Shown here in pieces: positions 18,669 to 26,750 of a stretch of DNA of 64,000 bases. The notes under the pieces were generated by a model, which did no database searches, had not been told where the DNA came from, and saw only the letters and a program-made list of their open reading frames with translations. The stretch comes from Variovorax sp. Sphag1AA (GTDB lineage Bacteria; Pseudomonadota; Gammaproteobacteria; Burkholderiales; Burkholderiaceae_C). Where the stretch lies: contig NZ_JACHYC010000005.1 in assembly GCF_014192575.1 (NCBI RefSeq), forward strand, positions 124,001-188,000. The letters run 5' to 3'. Positions within the stretch are counted from its first letter, which is position 1; each line of letters starts with the position of its first letter. The translations under genes and the position numbers were made by a program.

Positions 18669-19130
18669 ATGGACACCACTGCCGCCCCACTCACCGGCGC
18701 CGACCGAAAGGTCGACCGCCTGCTCGCCCACTACGAGGAGAGCCATAGGCACCCGGTCAACGAAGTCATCCACATGGTGGCGATACCGGCAATCATGCTG
18801 AGCATCGTCGGGCTTCTCTTCGCCTTGCATCCCTGGGTGGCCTATATGTTTGTGGCTGCCAGCCTGGTGTACTACGCGAAGCTCCACGTCCCCGCCTTTT
18901 TGATCACCATGCTCGTGGGCACCGCGCTGCTCCTGGCTGCGGTGCACGCCATGGGGAACCTTGTTTTGCCGGTTTCCGCCGCCATCTTCGTGGTGGCCTG
19001 GATCTTCCAGTTCGTCGGTCACAAGCTCGAGGGCAAGAGGCCCTCCTTCTTCGAGGACATCCAATACCTCTGGGTCGGACCACTTTTTGTACTTTCCAAG
19101 ATTTTTCAGCGTCTTGGTATCCATTGGTGA
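18669..19130 (+). CDS. Mpo1-like (DUF962) membrane protein
   Basis: The 153-residue protein has about four hydrophobic segments and the histidine pattern of the DUF962/Mpo1 family: HYEESHRHPVNEVIHMV near residue 20 and QFVGHKLEGKRPSF near the C-terminus. Yeast Mpo1 is an iron-dependent dioxygenase that shortens 2-hydroxy fatty acids; bacterial members are little studied, so the role here is inferred. The ATG at 18669 follows a strong AAGGAGA ribosome binding site. It lies between ftsY and rpoH on the same strand. Confidence 0.82.
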   Translation: MDTTAAPLTGADRKVDRLLAHYEESHRHPVNEVIHMVAIPAIMLSIVGLLFALHPWVAYMFVAASLVYYAKLHVPAFLITMLVGTALLLAAVHAMGNLVLPVSAAIFVVAWIFQFVGHKLEGKRPSFFEDIQYLWVGPLFVLSKIFQRLGIHW

Positions 19131-19210
19131 TACCGAGGACGCCTCCAAAGGCACTGCAAGAGGTGCCGTCAAGCTATCGTCGCCATTGAGGCGGTCAGGG
19201 AACCCTTGCC

Positions 19211-19237
19211 TTAGCACTCCGTCTAATCGAGTGCTAA
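19211..19237. promoter_or_regulatory. CIRCE element (HrcA operator) before rpoH
   Basis: TTAGCACTC-N9-GAGTGCTAA is an exact match to the CIRCE consensus, the operator of the heat-shock repressor HrcA. It ends 28 bases before the rpoH start. A possible sigma-70 promoter overlaps it, with TTAGCA at 19211 as -35, an 18-bp spacer and TAATAT at 19235 as -10; the -10 is good and the -35 weak. HrcA binding here would put the heat-shock sigma factor under a second heat-shock regulator. Confidence 0.93.
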
Positions 19238-19265
19238 TATGGCCAAGAACGAAGGAGTTTCCCGA

Positions 19266-20204
19266 ATGACAACACCGTCTGGAGCCTCTGCCAACCAGCT
19301 TGCCGTCGCCAATCCGTGGTCGATGGTGCCTCCGCTGGGTAACCTGGACGCCTATATCTCGGCAACCAACCGGTTGCCCTTGCTGACGCTCGAGGAAGAG
19401 CAGGCTTACGCGCGCAAACTGCGCGACAACAACGATCTCGAAGCCGCCGGTGCGCTGATCCTGTCGCACCTGCGCCTGGTCGTTTCCATTTCCCGCCAGT
19501 ACCTGGGTTACGGGCTGCCGCACGGCGACCTGATCCAGGAAGGCAACGTCGGTCTGATGAAGGCCGTGAAGCGGTTTGATCCAGATCAGGGCGTGAGGCT
19601 GGTGAGCTACGCCATGCACTGGATCAAGGCCGAGATCCACGAGTACATCCTGAAGAACTGGCGTATGGTCAAGGTCGCGACGACCAAGGCCCAGCGCAAG
19701 CTGTTCTTCAATCTGCGCTCGATGAAGCAGGGTTTCAAGGCCGAAGCCGCCATTGACGGCGAATCGCACCGCGACACCCTGAGCGCCGATCAAGTCACGC
19801 AGATGGCCACGCGCCTGAACGTGAAGCCGGAAGAAGTCCTCGAGATGGAAACCCGGCTTTCCGGTGGCGACGTGGTGCTCGACCCGAGCCCGTCCGACGA
19901 TGGCGAAGAAGGCTTTGGCCCGATCGCCTACCTCGCGGACGCCAGCCAGGAGCCGACCGCCCTGATCGAATCGCGGCAGCGTGATCGCCTGTCGACCGAC
20001 GGCATCACGACCGCGCTCGAGTCGCTCGACGACCGCAGCCGTCGCATCGTCGAAGAACGCTGGCTGAAGGTGAACGACGACGGTTCCGGCGGCATGACGC
20101 TGCACGACCTCGCCGAGGTCTATGGCGTGAGTGCTGAACGCATACGCCAGATCGAAGTGGCGGCGATGAAGAAGATGAAGAAGGCGCTCGCGGAATACGC
20201 TTGA
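19266..20204 (+). CDS. rpoH: RNA polymerase sigma-32 factor (heat shock)
   Basis: The 312-residue sigma-70 family protein has region 2 (GDLIQEGNVGLMKAVKRFDP), the RpoH-specific box QRKLFFNLR at residues 143-151, and region 4 (LHDLAEVYGVSAERIRQIE). It directs transcription of chaperone and protease genes. I start at ATG 19266, which has an AAGGAG ribosome binding site; an ATG at 19239 touches the CIRCE element and lacks one. Transcription should be controlled through CIRCE, and a terminator follows 16 bases after the stop. Confidence 0.97.
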   Translation: MTTPSGASANQLAVANPWSMVPPLGNLDAYISATNRLPLLTLEEEQAYARKLRDNNDLEAAGALILSHLRLVVSISRQYLGYGLPHGDLIQEGNVGLMKAVKRFDPDQGVRLVSYAMHWIKAEIHEYILKNWRMVKVATTKAQRKLFFNLRSMKQGFKAEAAIDGESHRDTLSADQVTQMATRLNVKPEEVLEMETRLSGGDVVLDPSPSDDGEEGFGPIAYLADASQEPTALIESRQRDRLSTDGITTALESLDDRSRRIVEERWLKVNDDGSGGMTLHDLAEVYGVSAERIRQIEVAAMKKMKKALAEYA

Positions 20205-20220
20205 GCCCCCCTGCCCCGAA

Positions 20221-20249
20221 AGCCCGGCCCCGCCGGGCTTTTTCTTTTT
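20221..20249 (+). terminator. Rho-independent terminator of rpoH
   Basis: An 8-bp GC stem (AGCCCGGC / GCCGGGCT) with a CCC loop at 20221-20239 is followed by TTTTTCTTTTT. It ends at the stop codon of the convergent gene. The T-tract is on the plus strand only, so it mainly serves rpoH. Confidence 0.92.
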
Positions 20250-21085
20250 CAGGTCGCCTCGGGCACCTGTTTGGACAAGGTGCGCAGTGCGCGACGCGTG
20301 ATGTAGCGGGTTTCCGGCAGGTCGCTTTCGCGCTGCCATCGCGCACACGTCTCTTCGACCCATTCCGGCTGCGTCCGGCTCGCGTCGTTGAGCCAATTGG
20401 CCACGGAGTTCTGGACGTAGCGGCTGGAATCGGCCCGCAAGGGCTCGAGGAGCTCGATCGCCAGCCACGGCTCCGCCTTCAGCTGCTCGATCTGAGCGCA
20501 CCACACACCACGCGGACGCGTCAGCTCGCTCGCGAAGCGACGGATGTTCGCGTCGGGGTTCAGCACCCAAGGCTGCAGGAGTCGCAACGCTTCGTCCAAC
20601 GAGCGGATCGTCGAATCGCGCACAGCCATCCATGCCATCTCCCGGACACCGAAATGCGGGTCCGCCGCGAAACGCCAGGTGGCCTCCAGCTGCTTCTGCA
20701 GCGGAAGCCCCGACATCTGAATCCAATGCGTCGCCCAGCAACGCGCCACGTCACTCGGATGGGTCGCGAGCCGATGTGCGACCGCGTCCCGTTCGGCATG
20801 GTCGGCCGTCATGTCGTAAAGCGCGCGTGCGATATGGCCGTGGCGCTGCATTGGCTTGAAAGACGGCAGCATCGCGAAGGTATCGCCCAGGCGTTCACTG
20901 TCGGGATCGAGTCCGATGTGCACCGCGACGTTTCGCGCCAGCCGTGGCAGCTCCAATGCAAGGAACTCGTTGAGATTGACGGTTTCGAGCTTCCCGTCGT
21001 TGAGCGCCTCCAGCACTTCCGCCGGGATCAGCGCGATACGGAACGCACCCTTGCGCAGCTTGAGGTGATCGACGCTGTCGCTCAC
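20249..21085 (-). CDS. DNA alkylation repair (AlkD/HEAT-like) family protein
   Basis: A 278-residue all-helical protein with a HEAT-like repeat pattern, including SRYVQNSVANWLNDASRTQPEWVEETCARW, a signature of the AlkD-like family in PF08713. AlkD proteins remove bulky or cationic alkylated bases such as 3- and 7-methylpurines. The assignment rests on this C-terminal part; glycosylase activity in this homologue is inferred. It stands alone between rpoH (convergent) and the Sco gene, whose coding end lies 10 bases upstream. Confidence 0.75.
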   Translation of the reverse strand: MSDSVDHLKLRKGAFRIALIPAEVLEALNDGKLETVNLNEFLALELPRLARNVAVHIGLDPDSERLGDTFAMLPSFKPMQRHGHIARALYDMTADHAERDAVAHRLATHPSDVARCWATHWIQMSGLPLQKQLEATWRFAADPHFGVREMAWMAVRDSTIRSLDEALRLLQPWVLNPDANIRRFASELTRPRGVWCAQIEQLKAEPWLAIELLEPLRADSSRYVQNSVANWLNDASRTQPEWVEETCARWQRESDLPETRYITRRALRTLSKQVPEAT

Positions 21086-21095
21086 AGTCGTGCGC

Positions 21096-21722
21096 TCAGG
21101 ACTTCAGCAGGGCCTTGATGTCGGCCAACATCGGCGGGATGCCGGCGCCGTATCGTGCGTACAGCCTCAACCGGCCCTGCGGGTCGTAAATGAAGCTGGC
21201 GGCGGAGTGGTCCATCGAATAGCTGGTCGGCGTCTTGCCGTCGACCTTCTTGTAGTAGACCTTGAAGTCTTTGGCGAGCGGCGGCAGCTGCTCGGCTGTC
21301 GGGATCAGCGCAACAAACGACGGATCGAATGCGCCCATGTACGCCTTCATGACCTCCGGCGTGTCGCGCTCGGGATCGACGGTGACGAACACCACCTGCA
21401 ACTTGTCGCCATCGATTCCGAGCTGCTGTTTGACCTGCGCCATCTCGGTCATGGTGGTCGGGCAGACATCCGGGCACTGGGCGTAGCCGAAGAACAGCAC
21501 GACCACCTTGCCCTTGAAGTCCGCCATCGTGCGCACGCGCCCATTGGCGTCGGTGAGGGAGAAGTCCTTCGCGTAGTCGGCACCGGTGATGTCGACCGCG
21601 TTGAAGGTCGGCTTGGATTCGGTACAGCCTGCGAGGCTGATGCCCGCGCCAACGGCAGCCGCTGCGCCTGCAGCCATGGCGATCCAGCGAAGGGCTTGCC
21701 GCTTGTTGATGGATGAAGTCAT
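21096..21722 (-). CDS. SCO1/SenC family copper chaperone
   Basis: The 208-residue protein has a lipobox LAGC (residues 30-33), so it is probably an outer-facing membrane lipoprotein. The copper ligands of the Sco family are present: C83 and C87 in CPDVC and H172 in MDHSAASF. It delivers copper to the CuA centre of cytochrome oxidase subunit II. It is the last gene of the heme A/assembly operon and its ATG overlaps the ctaB stop (ATGA). Confidence 0.94.
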   Translation of the reverse strand: MTSSINKRQALRWIAMAAGAAAAVGAGISLAGCTESKPTFNAVDITGADYAKDFSLTDANGRVRTMADFKGKVVVLFFGYAQCPDVCPTTMTEMAQVKQQLGIDGDKLQVVFVTVDPERDTPEVMKAYMGAFDPSFVALIPTAEQLPPLAKDFKVYYKKVDGKTPTSYSMDHSAASFIYDPQGRLRLYARYGAGIPPMLADIKALLKS

Positions 21723-22624
21723 CGGAGATAGTGGTCGACGAGCAGTGCAGCGAACAGCACGCTCAGATGGATAAGCGAAAAGCGGAAAGTCTTGCGCGCA
21801 AGCGCGTCAGAGTAGTTGCGCCACAGCGCGAACGCATAGCCCGTGAAGCCGATGCTCACGCCGAAAGCCACCACGAGATAGAGCCAGCCGCTCATGCCGT
21901 AGATGAACGGCATCAGACATGCCGCGAAGAGGATCAGGGTATAGAGCAGCACGTGCAGCCGCGTGAACTCGTTGCCGTGCGTCACCGGGAGCATCGGAAG
22001 TCCGGCCTTGCGGTAGTCCTCCACGCGATAGAGCGCCAGCGCCCAGAAGTGCGGAGGCGTCCACAGGAAGATGATCAGGAAAAGGATCAGCGCCTCGGGG
22101 CTGACCTCTCCGGTCATGGCGGCCCAACCGAGCACTGGAGGCATCGCGCCAGACGCACCGCCGATCACGATGTTTTGCGGCGTCAGCGGCTTCAGGATCA
22201 CCGTGTAGATCACCGCGTAACCGACGAAGGTCGCGAAGGTCAGCCACATCGTGAGCGGATTCACCGCGAACCAGAGGATCGCGGAACCCAAGGCGCAGAG
22301 CACGATCGAGAAGATGAGTGCCTGGCGGTCACTCAGCTCGCCGCGCGCGGTCGGGCGCCATGCGGTTCGCTTCATCTTGGCGTCGATGCCCTTTTCGACA
22401 AGGCAGTTGAACGCCGCAGCCGCGCCGGCGACCAGCCAGATGCCGATGCAGGCCAACACGGCTTGCTGCAGTTCGGCCCAGCCGGGAACGCCAGGCACGG
22501 CGAGCACCATGCCGATCAACGCACAGAAGACGATCAATTGGACCACGCGCGGCTTGGTCAGCGCATAGAACTGGCGCATCACGCTGGCGGTGTGCGAGCC
22601 GTGGACGGAAGCCGGTGCGCTCAT
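21719..22624 (-). CDS. ctaB: Protoheme IX farnesyltransferase (heme O synthase)
   Basis: A 301-residue UbiA-superfamily membrane enzyme with about nine membrane segments. The prenyl-binding motifs are NCLVEKGIDAKMKRT and a second loop near YRVEDYRKAGLPMLP. It farnesylates heme B to heme O, the precursor for ctaA. ATGA overlaps link it to ctaA upstream and the Sco gene downstream, so heme A synthesis and copper delivery are co-translated. Confidence 0.96.
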   Translation of the reverse strand: MSAPASVHGSHTASVMRQFYALTKPRVVQLIVFCALIGMVLAVPGVPGWAELQQAVLACIGIWLVAGAAAAFNCLVEKGIDAKMKRTAWRPTARGELSDRQALIFSIVLCALGSAILWFAVNPLTMWLTFATFVGYAVIYTVILKPLTPQNIVIGGASGAMPPVLGWAAMTGEVSPEALILFLIIFLWTPPHFWALALYRVEDYRKAGLPMLPVTHGNEFTRLHVLLYTLILFAACLMPFIYGMSGWLYLVVAFGVSIGFTGYAFALWRNYSDALARKTFRFSLIHLSVLFAALLVDHYLR

Positions 22625-23802
22625 GCAGCCTCCATTCCTTCGCGTCGGCCGGCGATAGTGGCCGCGACTGCTGCGCTCTCGCGCCGGCTTTCACACAAGG
22701 TCCAAGTCAGCACCACCGCGAGCGCTGCGGCGCCGCCGGTGTGCAGCACGGCCGCCGCGAGAGGCCAGCCGAGCAGCACATTGCCGAGGCCCGTCGCGAG
22801 CTGAAGCAGCGCGAGTCCGCCGAGCCAGCGTGCCTGCGGGCGCAACGGCCGGATGCGAAGAAGAGATCGCACCAAGAGCACGATGGCGATGAAGACGAGA
22901 TAAGCCATGAGGCGGTGAACATAGTGAATCGCGGTCAAGGCAGCAAAGTCGATCGGGGTGCCATCCGCCGTTTCCCCGAGGTGGCGCCAGATCTGGAATC
23001 CCTGCGCGAAGTTCATGGGCGGCCACCAGCTGTCCTGGCAGGTCGGAAACTGCGTGCAGGCCAGCACCGCGTAGTTGGTGCTGACCCAGCCGCCAAGAGC
23101 GATCTGGAGGGCCAGCAGCACAGTCGTCGCGATCAGTAGGTTGCGCAGCGCCGACGGCACCGGCGTCGGCACACGTCGCATCGCATCCTGCTGGTAGCGC
23201 ACGGCCTGGATGCACAGCAGCGCGAGCAGAACCATGGCGCCGAGCAGATGAAGCGTGACGATGGCAGGGAAGAGCTTCCACGTCACGGTCATCGCACCGA
23301 AAGCGCCTTGCAGGCAGACCCACACCAAGGTCGACGCAGGCCACCAGGCGCTGAGCGGTCTCGCGCCCGTGTGTTCGGCAAGCTGTCGCCGTCGCGCAAG
23401 CCACGTGGCGACGGCCAGCGCGAGGATGAGCGCGCCAACACCGGTCGCCAGATAGCGATGGATCATCTCGACCCAGGCCTTGCTGTGTGTGACGGGGCCT
23501 GTCGGCTGCGCGGCCTGCGCCATCGCGATCTCGTGTCGCGCACCGACCGGGCTCGCATTGCCGTAGCAGCCGGGCCAGTCAGGGCAGCCGAGTCCGGAAT
23601 CGGTGAGACGGGTAAACGCACCGAAGAGCGTGAGGTCGAAGGTCAGGAACAGCGTGAGAACGGTCAGGGCGTGCAACCTGCGCGCTGGACCAGCGCCGGC
23701 GTTGCGCCGCCAGACCCAGATGAGGGGCCCGAGCGCAAGCAGCACGCCGACCGCCAGGAGCCAGGCAATCGGGGTGAGGTCGTAGAGCGAGGTGGTGTCC
23801 AT
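22621..23802 (-). CDS. ctaA: Heme A synthase (COX15/CtaA family)
   Basis: The 393-residue protein has eight predicted membrane segments and the paired COX15 half-repeats: TRLTDSGLGCPDWPGC with its cysteine pair, EMIHRYLA, then GWVSTNYAVLACTQFPTC and IHYVHRLMAY, whose histidines bind heme. It oxidises heme O to heme A. The start at MDTTSLYD lies 7 bases after the Sco-like gene. It belongs to the group with two cysteine pairs in periplasmic loops. Confidence 0.95.
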   Translation of the reverse strand: MDTTSLYDLTPIAWLLAVGVLLALGPLIWVWRRNAGAGPARRLHALTVLTLFLTFDLTLFGAFTRLTDSGLGCPDWPGCYGNASPVGARHEIAMAQAAQPTGPVTHSKAWVEMIHRYLATGVGALILALAVATWLARRRQLAEHTGARPLSAWWPASTLVWVCLQGAFGAMTVTWKLFPAIVTLHLLGAMVLLALLCIQAVRYQQDAMRRVPTPVPSALRNLLIATTVLLALQIALGGWVSTNYAVLACTQFPTCQDSWWPPMNFAQGFQIWRHLGETADGTPIDFAALTAIHYVHRLMAYLVFIAIVLLVRSLLRIRPLRPQARWLGGLALLQLATGLGNVLLGWPLAAAVLHTGGAAALAVVLTWTLCESRRESAAVAATIAGRREGMEAA

Positions 23803-23809
23803 GGCTCGA

Positions 23810-24535
23810 TCAGCGCCCCGGCTCGTCCCACGAAGCGGAGGCACGCATCAGCCTGTCGAGATCGCGCTTTGCGCGGCTCGCACCGGCGGTGTCCATGCGT
23901 GGCGGGAAACGCATCATCCAGTGACCCATCGGATCGACCACGTAGAGGTGATCTGCCAGCACGTGACCGGAAGCCGGCGCAAGCCATTGCGCCAGTTGCG
24001 CCTCTGGCACGCGGACGACCGTCGCGCCATGCAGGCCGTTTTCGAGGCGGTTTGGGATGGGCGCCGCGTCGCTGACGATCCAGACGCGATCGAGGCGGTC
24101 CTTCTCGCGCCCGAGGCTTTCGCGCAGTTGGCGCTGCAGGTAGAGCTGCTGCTCGCAGACCGAATCGCAAGCGGCGCCCGCCACTGCGACCAGCAGCCAC
24201 TGTCCTTGCAGCGACTGAAGCTGGATCGTCGTGCCGTCGGCCGAGGTCGCCTGGATGTTGGGCATCGGGCGCTGCGGATCGATGAGTTCGCCGAAGACGC
24301 TCCGGCCCTCGGGTCGGATCACGTAGTACGTGAAGTAGGAGGCAATGACCGGCGCCGCGCAGCACAGCAAGACCAGGATCATCTTCCACCGACCGGTCAC
24401 GGTGCGACGGGTCGACGCGGCGTCCAGCGCCTGGCGCGGCGACGGCATCGAGTGCACGGTCAGCCCGAGCGGCTCATCAGCCGCGGCGGGCAAGGCGTGC
24501 GCGACGGTAGGGGGCGATGAATTGGAACCAGACAT
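23810..24535 (-). CDS. Membrane-anchored Sco-like/thioredoxin-fold protein of the oxidase cluster
   Basis: The 241-residue protein has one membrane segment (about 51-69) and an outer domain. C123 and C127 form CDSVC, and H196 stands in ADHLYVVDPMG. The spacing and context match the CPDVC and DHSAASFIYDPQG copper ligands of the real Sco protein 2 kb away, though overall similarity is low. I infer a divergent Sco or thiol-redox factor for oxidase assembly; it is usually annotated only as hypothetical. Its start at 24535 lies 59 bases inside the SURF1 gene. Confidence 0.72.
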   Translation of the reverse strand: MSGSNSSPPTVAHALPAAADEPLGLTVHSMPSPRQALDAASTRRTVTGRWKMILVLLCCAAPVIASYFTYYVIRPEGRSVFGELIDPQRPMPNIQATSADGTTIQLQSLQGQWLLVAVAGAACDSVCEQQLYLQRQLRESLGREKDRLDRVWIVSDAAPIPNRLENGLHGATVVRVPEAQLAQWLAPASGHVLADHLYVVDPMGHWMMRFPPRMDTAGASRAKRDLDRLMRASASWDEPGR

Positions 24536-25274
24536 AGAGAATGAGGACGAGGGTCGACAACCCGAACCACTGGAACGCATAGCCGTAGTGCTTTTCAACA
24601 CCCAGCGCGGGAGCCGGCCAGTCTCGCTGCAGTCCCTCGGACGCCTCGCCGGTCTGCTGCAGGGAGATATCGGTCCGCAAGGGCAGACCGGTGTCGGCCC
24701 GATACGCTTCAAGGTCGAGATTCTGCCGGATGGGGGAAGACCCCGCGCCGCCGGGCATTGGAGCTCCCGGCTCGGCCTTGCCGAGGTCCAGCAGGTGCGA
24801 CGGCGGCGGCGAAATGGTGCCGACCACCTCGACCAGGCCGGGCGGCGTCACGACCGGCTGGAGTTGGGCCCGGTCGTTGAAGTTGCGCTGGATCCAGCCC
24901 CTTTGCACCATCACCGTCTGGTTGGATCCTTCGATGGCGAATGGCGTCAGCACGTAGAACCCAGGGATCCCATGCATCTGCCGGTTGTCGAGATAGACGG
25001 TGTGGGGCGCAAGCCAGAGCCCGCGCAGGCGAACCGGGCGATGGAGTGCCGACGACGAAGCGTTGTCCAGCGCCATGAAGGCGGCCTGATCGAGCGGCTC
25101 CAGGTTCTTCTGCTCGTCGATCTCGGCCTGGATGGCCTCCTTCTGCGCGGCGCGGGAGAGCTGCCAACGGCCGAGCGAGAAGGTGCCCGCGATGGCAATG
25201 GCAGCCATCAATGTGACCACCCAGAAGCGGCCGCGACGTGCGGGCGATGTGGTGACAGGGATATCAGTGTTCAA
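24477..25274 (-). CDS. SURF1 family cytochrome oxidase assembly protein
   Basis: About 265 residues with a membrane helix at each end (residues 17-35 and near 235-255), the SURF1 topology. The conserved segments are FSLGRWQLSRAAQKEA, VQRGWIQRNF and the C-terminal KHYGYAFQWFGLS. SURF1 helps insert heme A into subunit I. The only upstream start before the first helix is a TTG (25274), without a clear ribosome binding site, so the N-terminus is uncertain. It is divergent from a small membrane protein gene. Confidence 0.9.
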   Translation of the reverse strand: MNTDIPVTTSPARRGRFWVVTLMAAIAIAGTFSLGRWQLSRAAQKEAIQAEIDEQKNLEPLDQAAFMALDNASSSALHRPVRLRGLWLAPHTVYLDNRQMHGIPGFYVLTPFAIEGSNQTVMVQRGWIQRNFNDRAQLQPVVTPPGLVEVVGTISPPPSHLLDLGKAEPGAPMPGGAGSSPIRQNLDLEAYRADTGLPLRTDISLQQTGEASEGLQRDWPAPALGVEKHYGYAFQWFGLSTLVLILYVWFQFIAPYRRARLARRG

Positions 25275-25310
25275 ACCGTGAGGCCGTCGCTGCGGCCGAT
25301 AATGTGATTC

Positions 25311-25532
25311 ATGAAGTACTTTGTCGCCCTCGCCTTCGCTGGCATCCTGGCGAGCCTCGGGTTCGCGCTGTTCTTCATGCTGAGAGACGGGCGGAACGGC
25401 CGCGCCAAAGGTGGCGGCATGGCGCGCGCGCTGACGGTTCGGATCGGGCTGTCGGTTGTTTTGTTCCTGTGCATCCTGGTGGCCTGGAAACTCGGATACA
25501 TCCAGCCAGGGGGCTTGCCGGTGGGCAAGTAG
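25311..25532 (+). CDS. Small twin-transmembrane protein (DUF2909-like)
   Basis: A 73-residue protein with two hydrophobic helices, FVALAFAGILASLGFALFFM and the segment around GLSVVLFLCILVAWKLGYI, joined by a short basic loop (RDGRNGRAKGGG). This matches the twin-transmembrane DUF2909 family found beside oxidase genes in betaproteobacteria. Its function is unknown; position suggests a link to cytochrome oxidase. It is the only plus-strand gene in this cluster and ends before a bidirectional terminator. Confidence 0.85.
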   Translation: MKYFVALAFAGILASLGFALFFMLRDGRNGRAKGGGMARALTVRIGLSVVLFLCILVAWKLGYIQPGGLPVGK

Positions 25533-25558
25533 ATCGCTCTCGTTGCGCGAGAACCATG

Positions 25559-25584
25559 AAAAAAGCGCCTTGCGGCGCTTTTTT
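25559..25584. terminator. Bidirectional terminator between the small membrane gene and ctaE
   Basis: The arms AAAAAAGCGCC and GGCGCTTTTTT are perfect complements over 11 bases with a TTGC loop. Runs of A and T on the two sides let it act in both directions, ending the plus-strand DUF2909-like gene and the minus-strand ctaE transcript. Confidence 0.93.
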
Positions 25585-25603
25585 ATTGTGCCGTCGATGC
25601 TGC

Positions 25604-26485
25604 TCAAAGCCAGTAGACCGTGATGTAAAGGCCGAGCCAGACGACGTCGACGAAGTGCCAGTACCAGGCGGCACCTTCGAAGCCGAAATGACGCTCGGGC
25701 GTGAAGTGACCCGCGCGAATCCGCAGGGTAATGAAGAAGAGCATCAGCATGCCGATGAACACGTGCAGGCCGTGGAAACCGGTCAGCATGAAGAACGTCG
25801 AGCCGTAGGTGCCGGAGCTGAGCTTGAGGTTCAGCTCGGTGTACAGGTGGTGGTACTCGTAGCCCTGCACGAAGAGGAAGGTGAGGCCCAGCAGCACCGT
25901 CAGCCACATGAAGCGCACCGTCTGCGCGCGATGGCCGGCGCGGAGTGCGTGGTGCGCGATGGTGAGCGTGACGCCCGAGCTCAGCAGGAGCGCGGTGTTG
26001 ATGGTCGGCAGCCAGAACGGGCCAACCGTCTGGAACGGCTCGACGATGTCCGCAGGCGAGCCGGTCGCGCCAGCGGTGACGGTCGGCCACACGGCCTTGA
26101 AGTCGGGCCAGAGGATCGCGTTGTCGAGGCTACCAAGCGCAGGCAGCGCGTGCGTGCGCGCCCACCACAGGGCGGTGAAGAACGCGCCGAAGAACATCAC
26201 CTCCGAGAAGATGAACCAGCTCATGCTCCAGCGGAACGACAGGTCGACCTTGTAGCCGTACTTGCCGCTCTCGCTTTCGCCGATCGCTGTCCGGAACCAC
26301 ACGAACAAGGTGCCGAGCCAGACGATCATGCCAAGCAGCAGCGACCATGCGCCCCACTGGTGGCCATTGATCCACTGGGCCGCTCCGAGAATCACGAAGA
26401 GCAGGCCGGTAGCGGCCATCACCGGGTAGGCAGAGGGCCCGGGCACGAAGTAGTAGGGCGTGGTGCCGTGCGTCGTTGAACTCAT
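25604..26485 (-). CDS. ctaE: Cytochrome c oxidase subunit III
   Basis: The 293-residue protein has seven membrane segments and the subunit III landmarks FFGAFFTALWWAR, EYHHLYTELN and FFMLTGFHGLHVFIG, plus the C-terminal WYWHFVDVVWLGLY. It stabilises the catalytic core of the aa3 oxidase. It is the last gene of the structural operon and is followed by the bidirectional terminator. Confidence 0.97.
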   Translation of the reverse strand: MSSTTHGTTPYYFVPGPSAYPVMAATGLLFVILGAAQWINGHQWGAWSLLLGMIVWLGTLFVWFRTAIGESESGKYGYKVDLSFRWSMSWFIFSEVMFFGAFFTALWWARTHALPALGSLDNAILWPDFKAVWPTVTAGATGSPADIVEPFQTVGPFWLPTINTALLLSSGVTLTIAHHALRAGHRAQTVRFMWLTVLLGLTFLFVQGYEYHHLYTELNLKLSSGTYGSTFFMLTGFHGLHVFIGMLMLFFITLRIRAGHFTPERHFGFEGAAWYWHFVDVVWLGLYITVYWL

Positions 26486-26537
26486 ATCAGGTCCTGGCTT
26501 TCTTCTCTCTCGGTTCAGTTTCTTGTGGGGGTGATCT

Positions 26538-26750
26538 TCACGAGGTGGCGACCCAGCGAACGAACAGGATCAATGCGCCGACAAAGATCGCAACGGCCAC
26601 GAGGCCGACCGCGATGATGTGCAGCGGATTGAGTTTTGTGACGTCGTCCTGGAAGGCACTGTTCTTGCGCACGCCGAAAAACGACCAGCCGACCGCGCGC
26701 ACCGTGCGCCATAGCGATCCCTTGGGCGGCGTTTCCGGCGACGCGGTCAT
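26538..26750 (-). CDS. Small membrane protein, DUF2970 family
   Basis: A 70-residue protein with a soluble start (SLWRTVRAVGWSFFGVRK) and one C-terminal membrane helix (about 45-67), the DUF2970 pattern. Its ATG overlaps the ctaG stop (ATGA). Genes of this family sit between ctaG and ctaE in many betaproteobacteria, suggesting an accessory role in the oxidase; no biochemical function is known to me. Confidence 0.85.
   Translation of the reverse strand: MTASPETPPKGSLWRTVRAVGWSFFGVRKNSAFQDDVTKLNPLHIIAVGLVAVAIFVGALILFVRWVATS

Noticed and set aside
19239..19265. Earlier ATG for rpoH at 19239
   Set aside because: It touches the CIRCE right arm and lacks a ribosome binding site; AAGGAG stands correctly before 19266.
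25275..26090. Upstream extension of the SURF1 frame
   Set aside because: It runs antisense or out of frame through ctaE and the terminator. The SURF1 fold begins near 25274.
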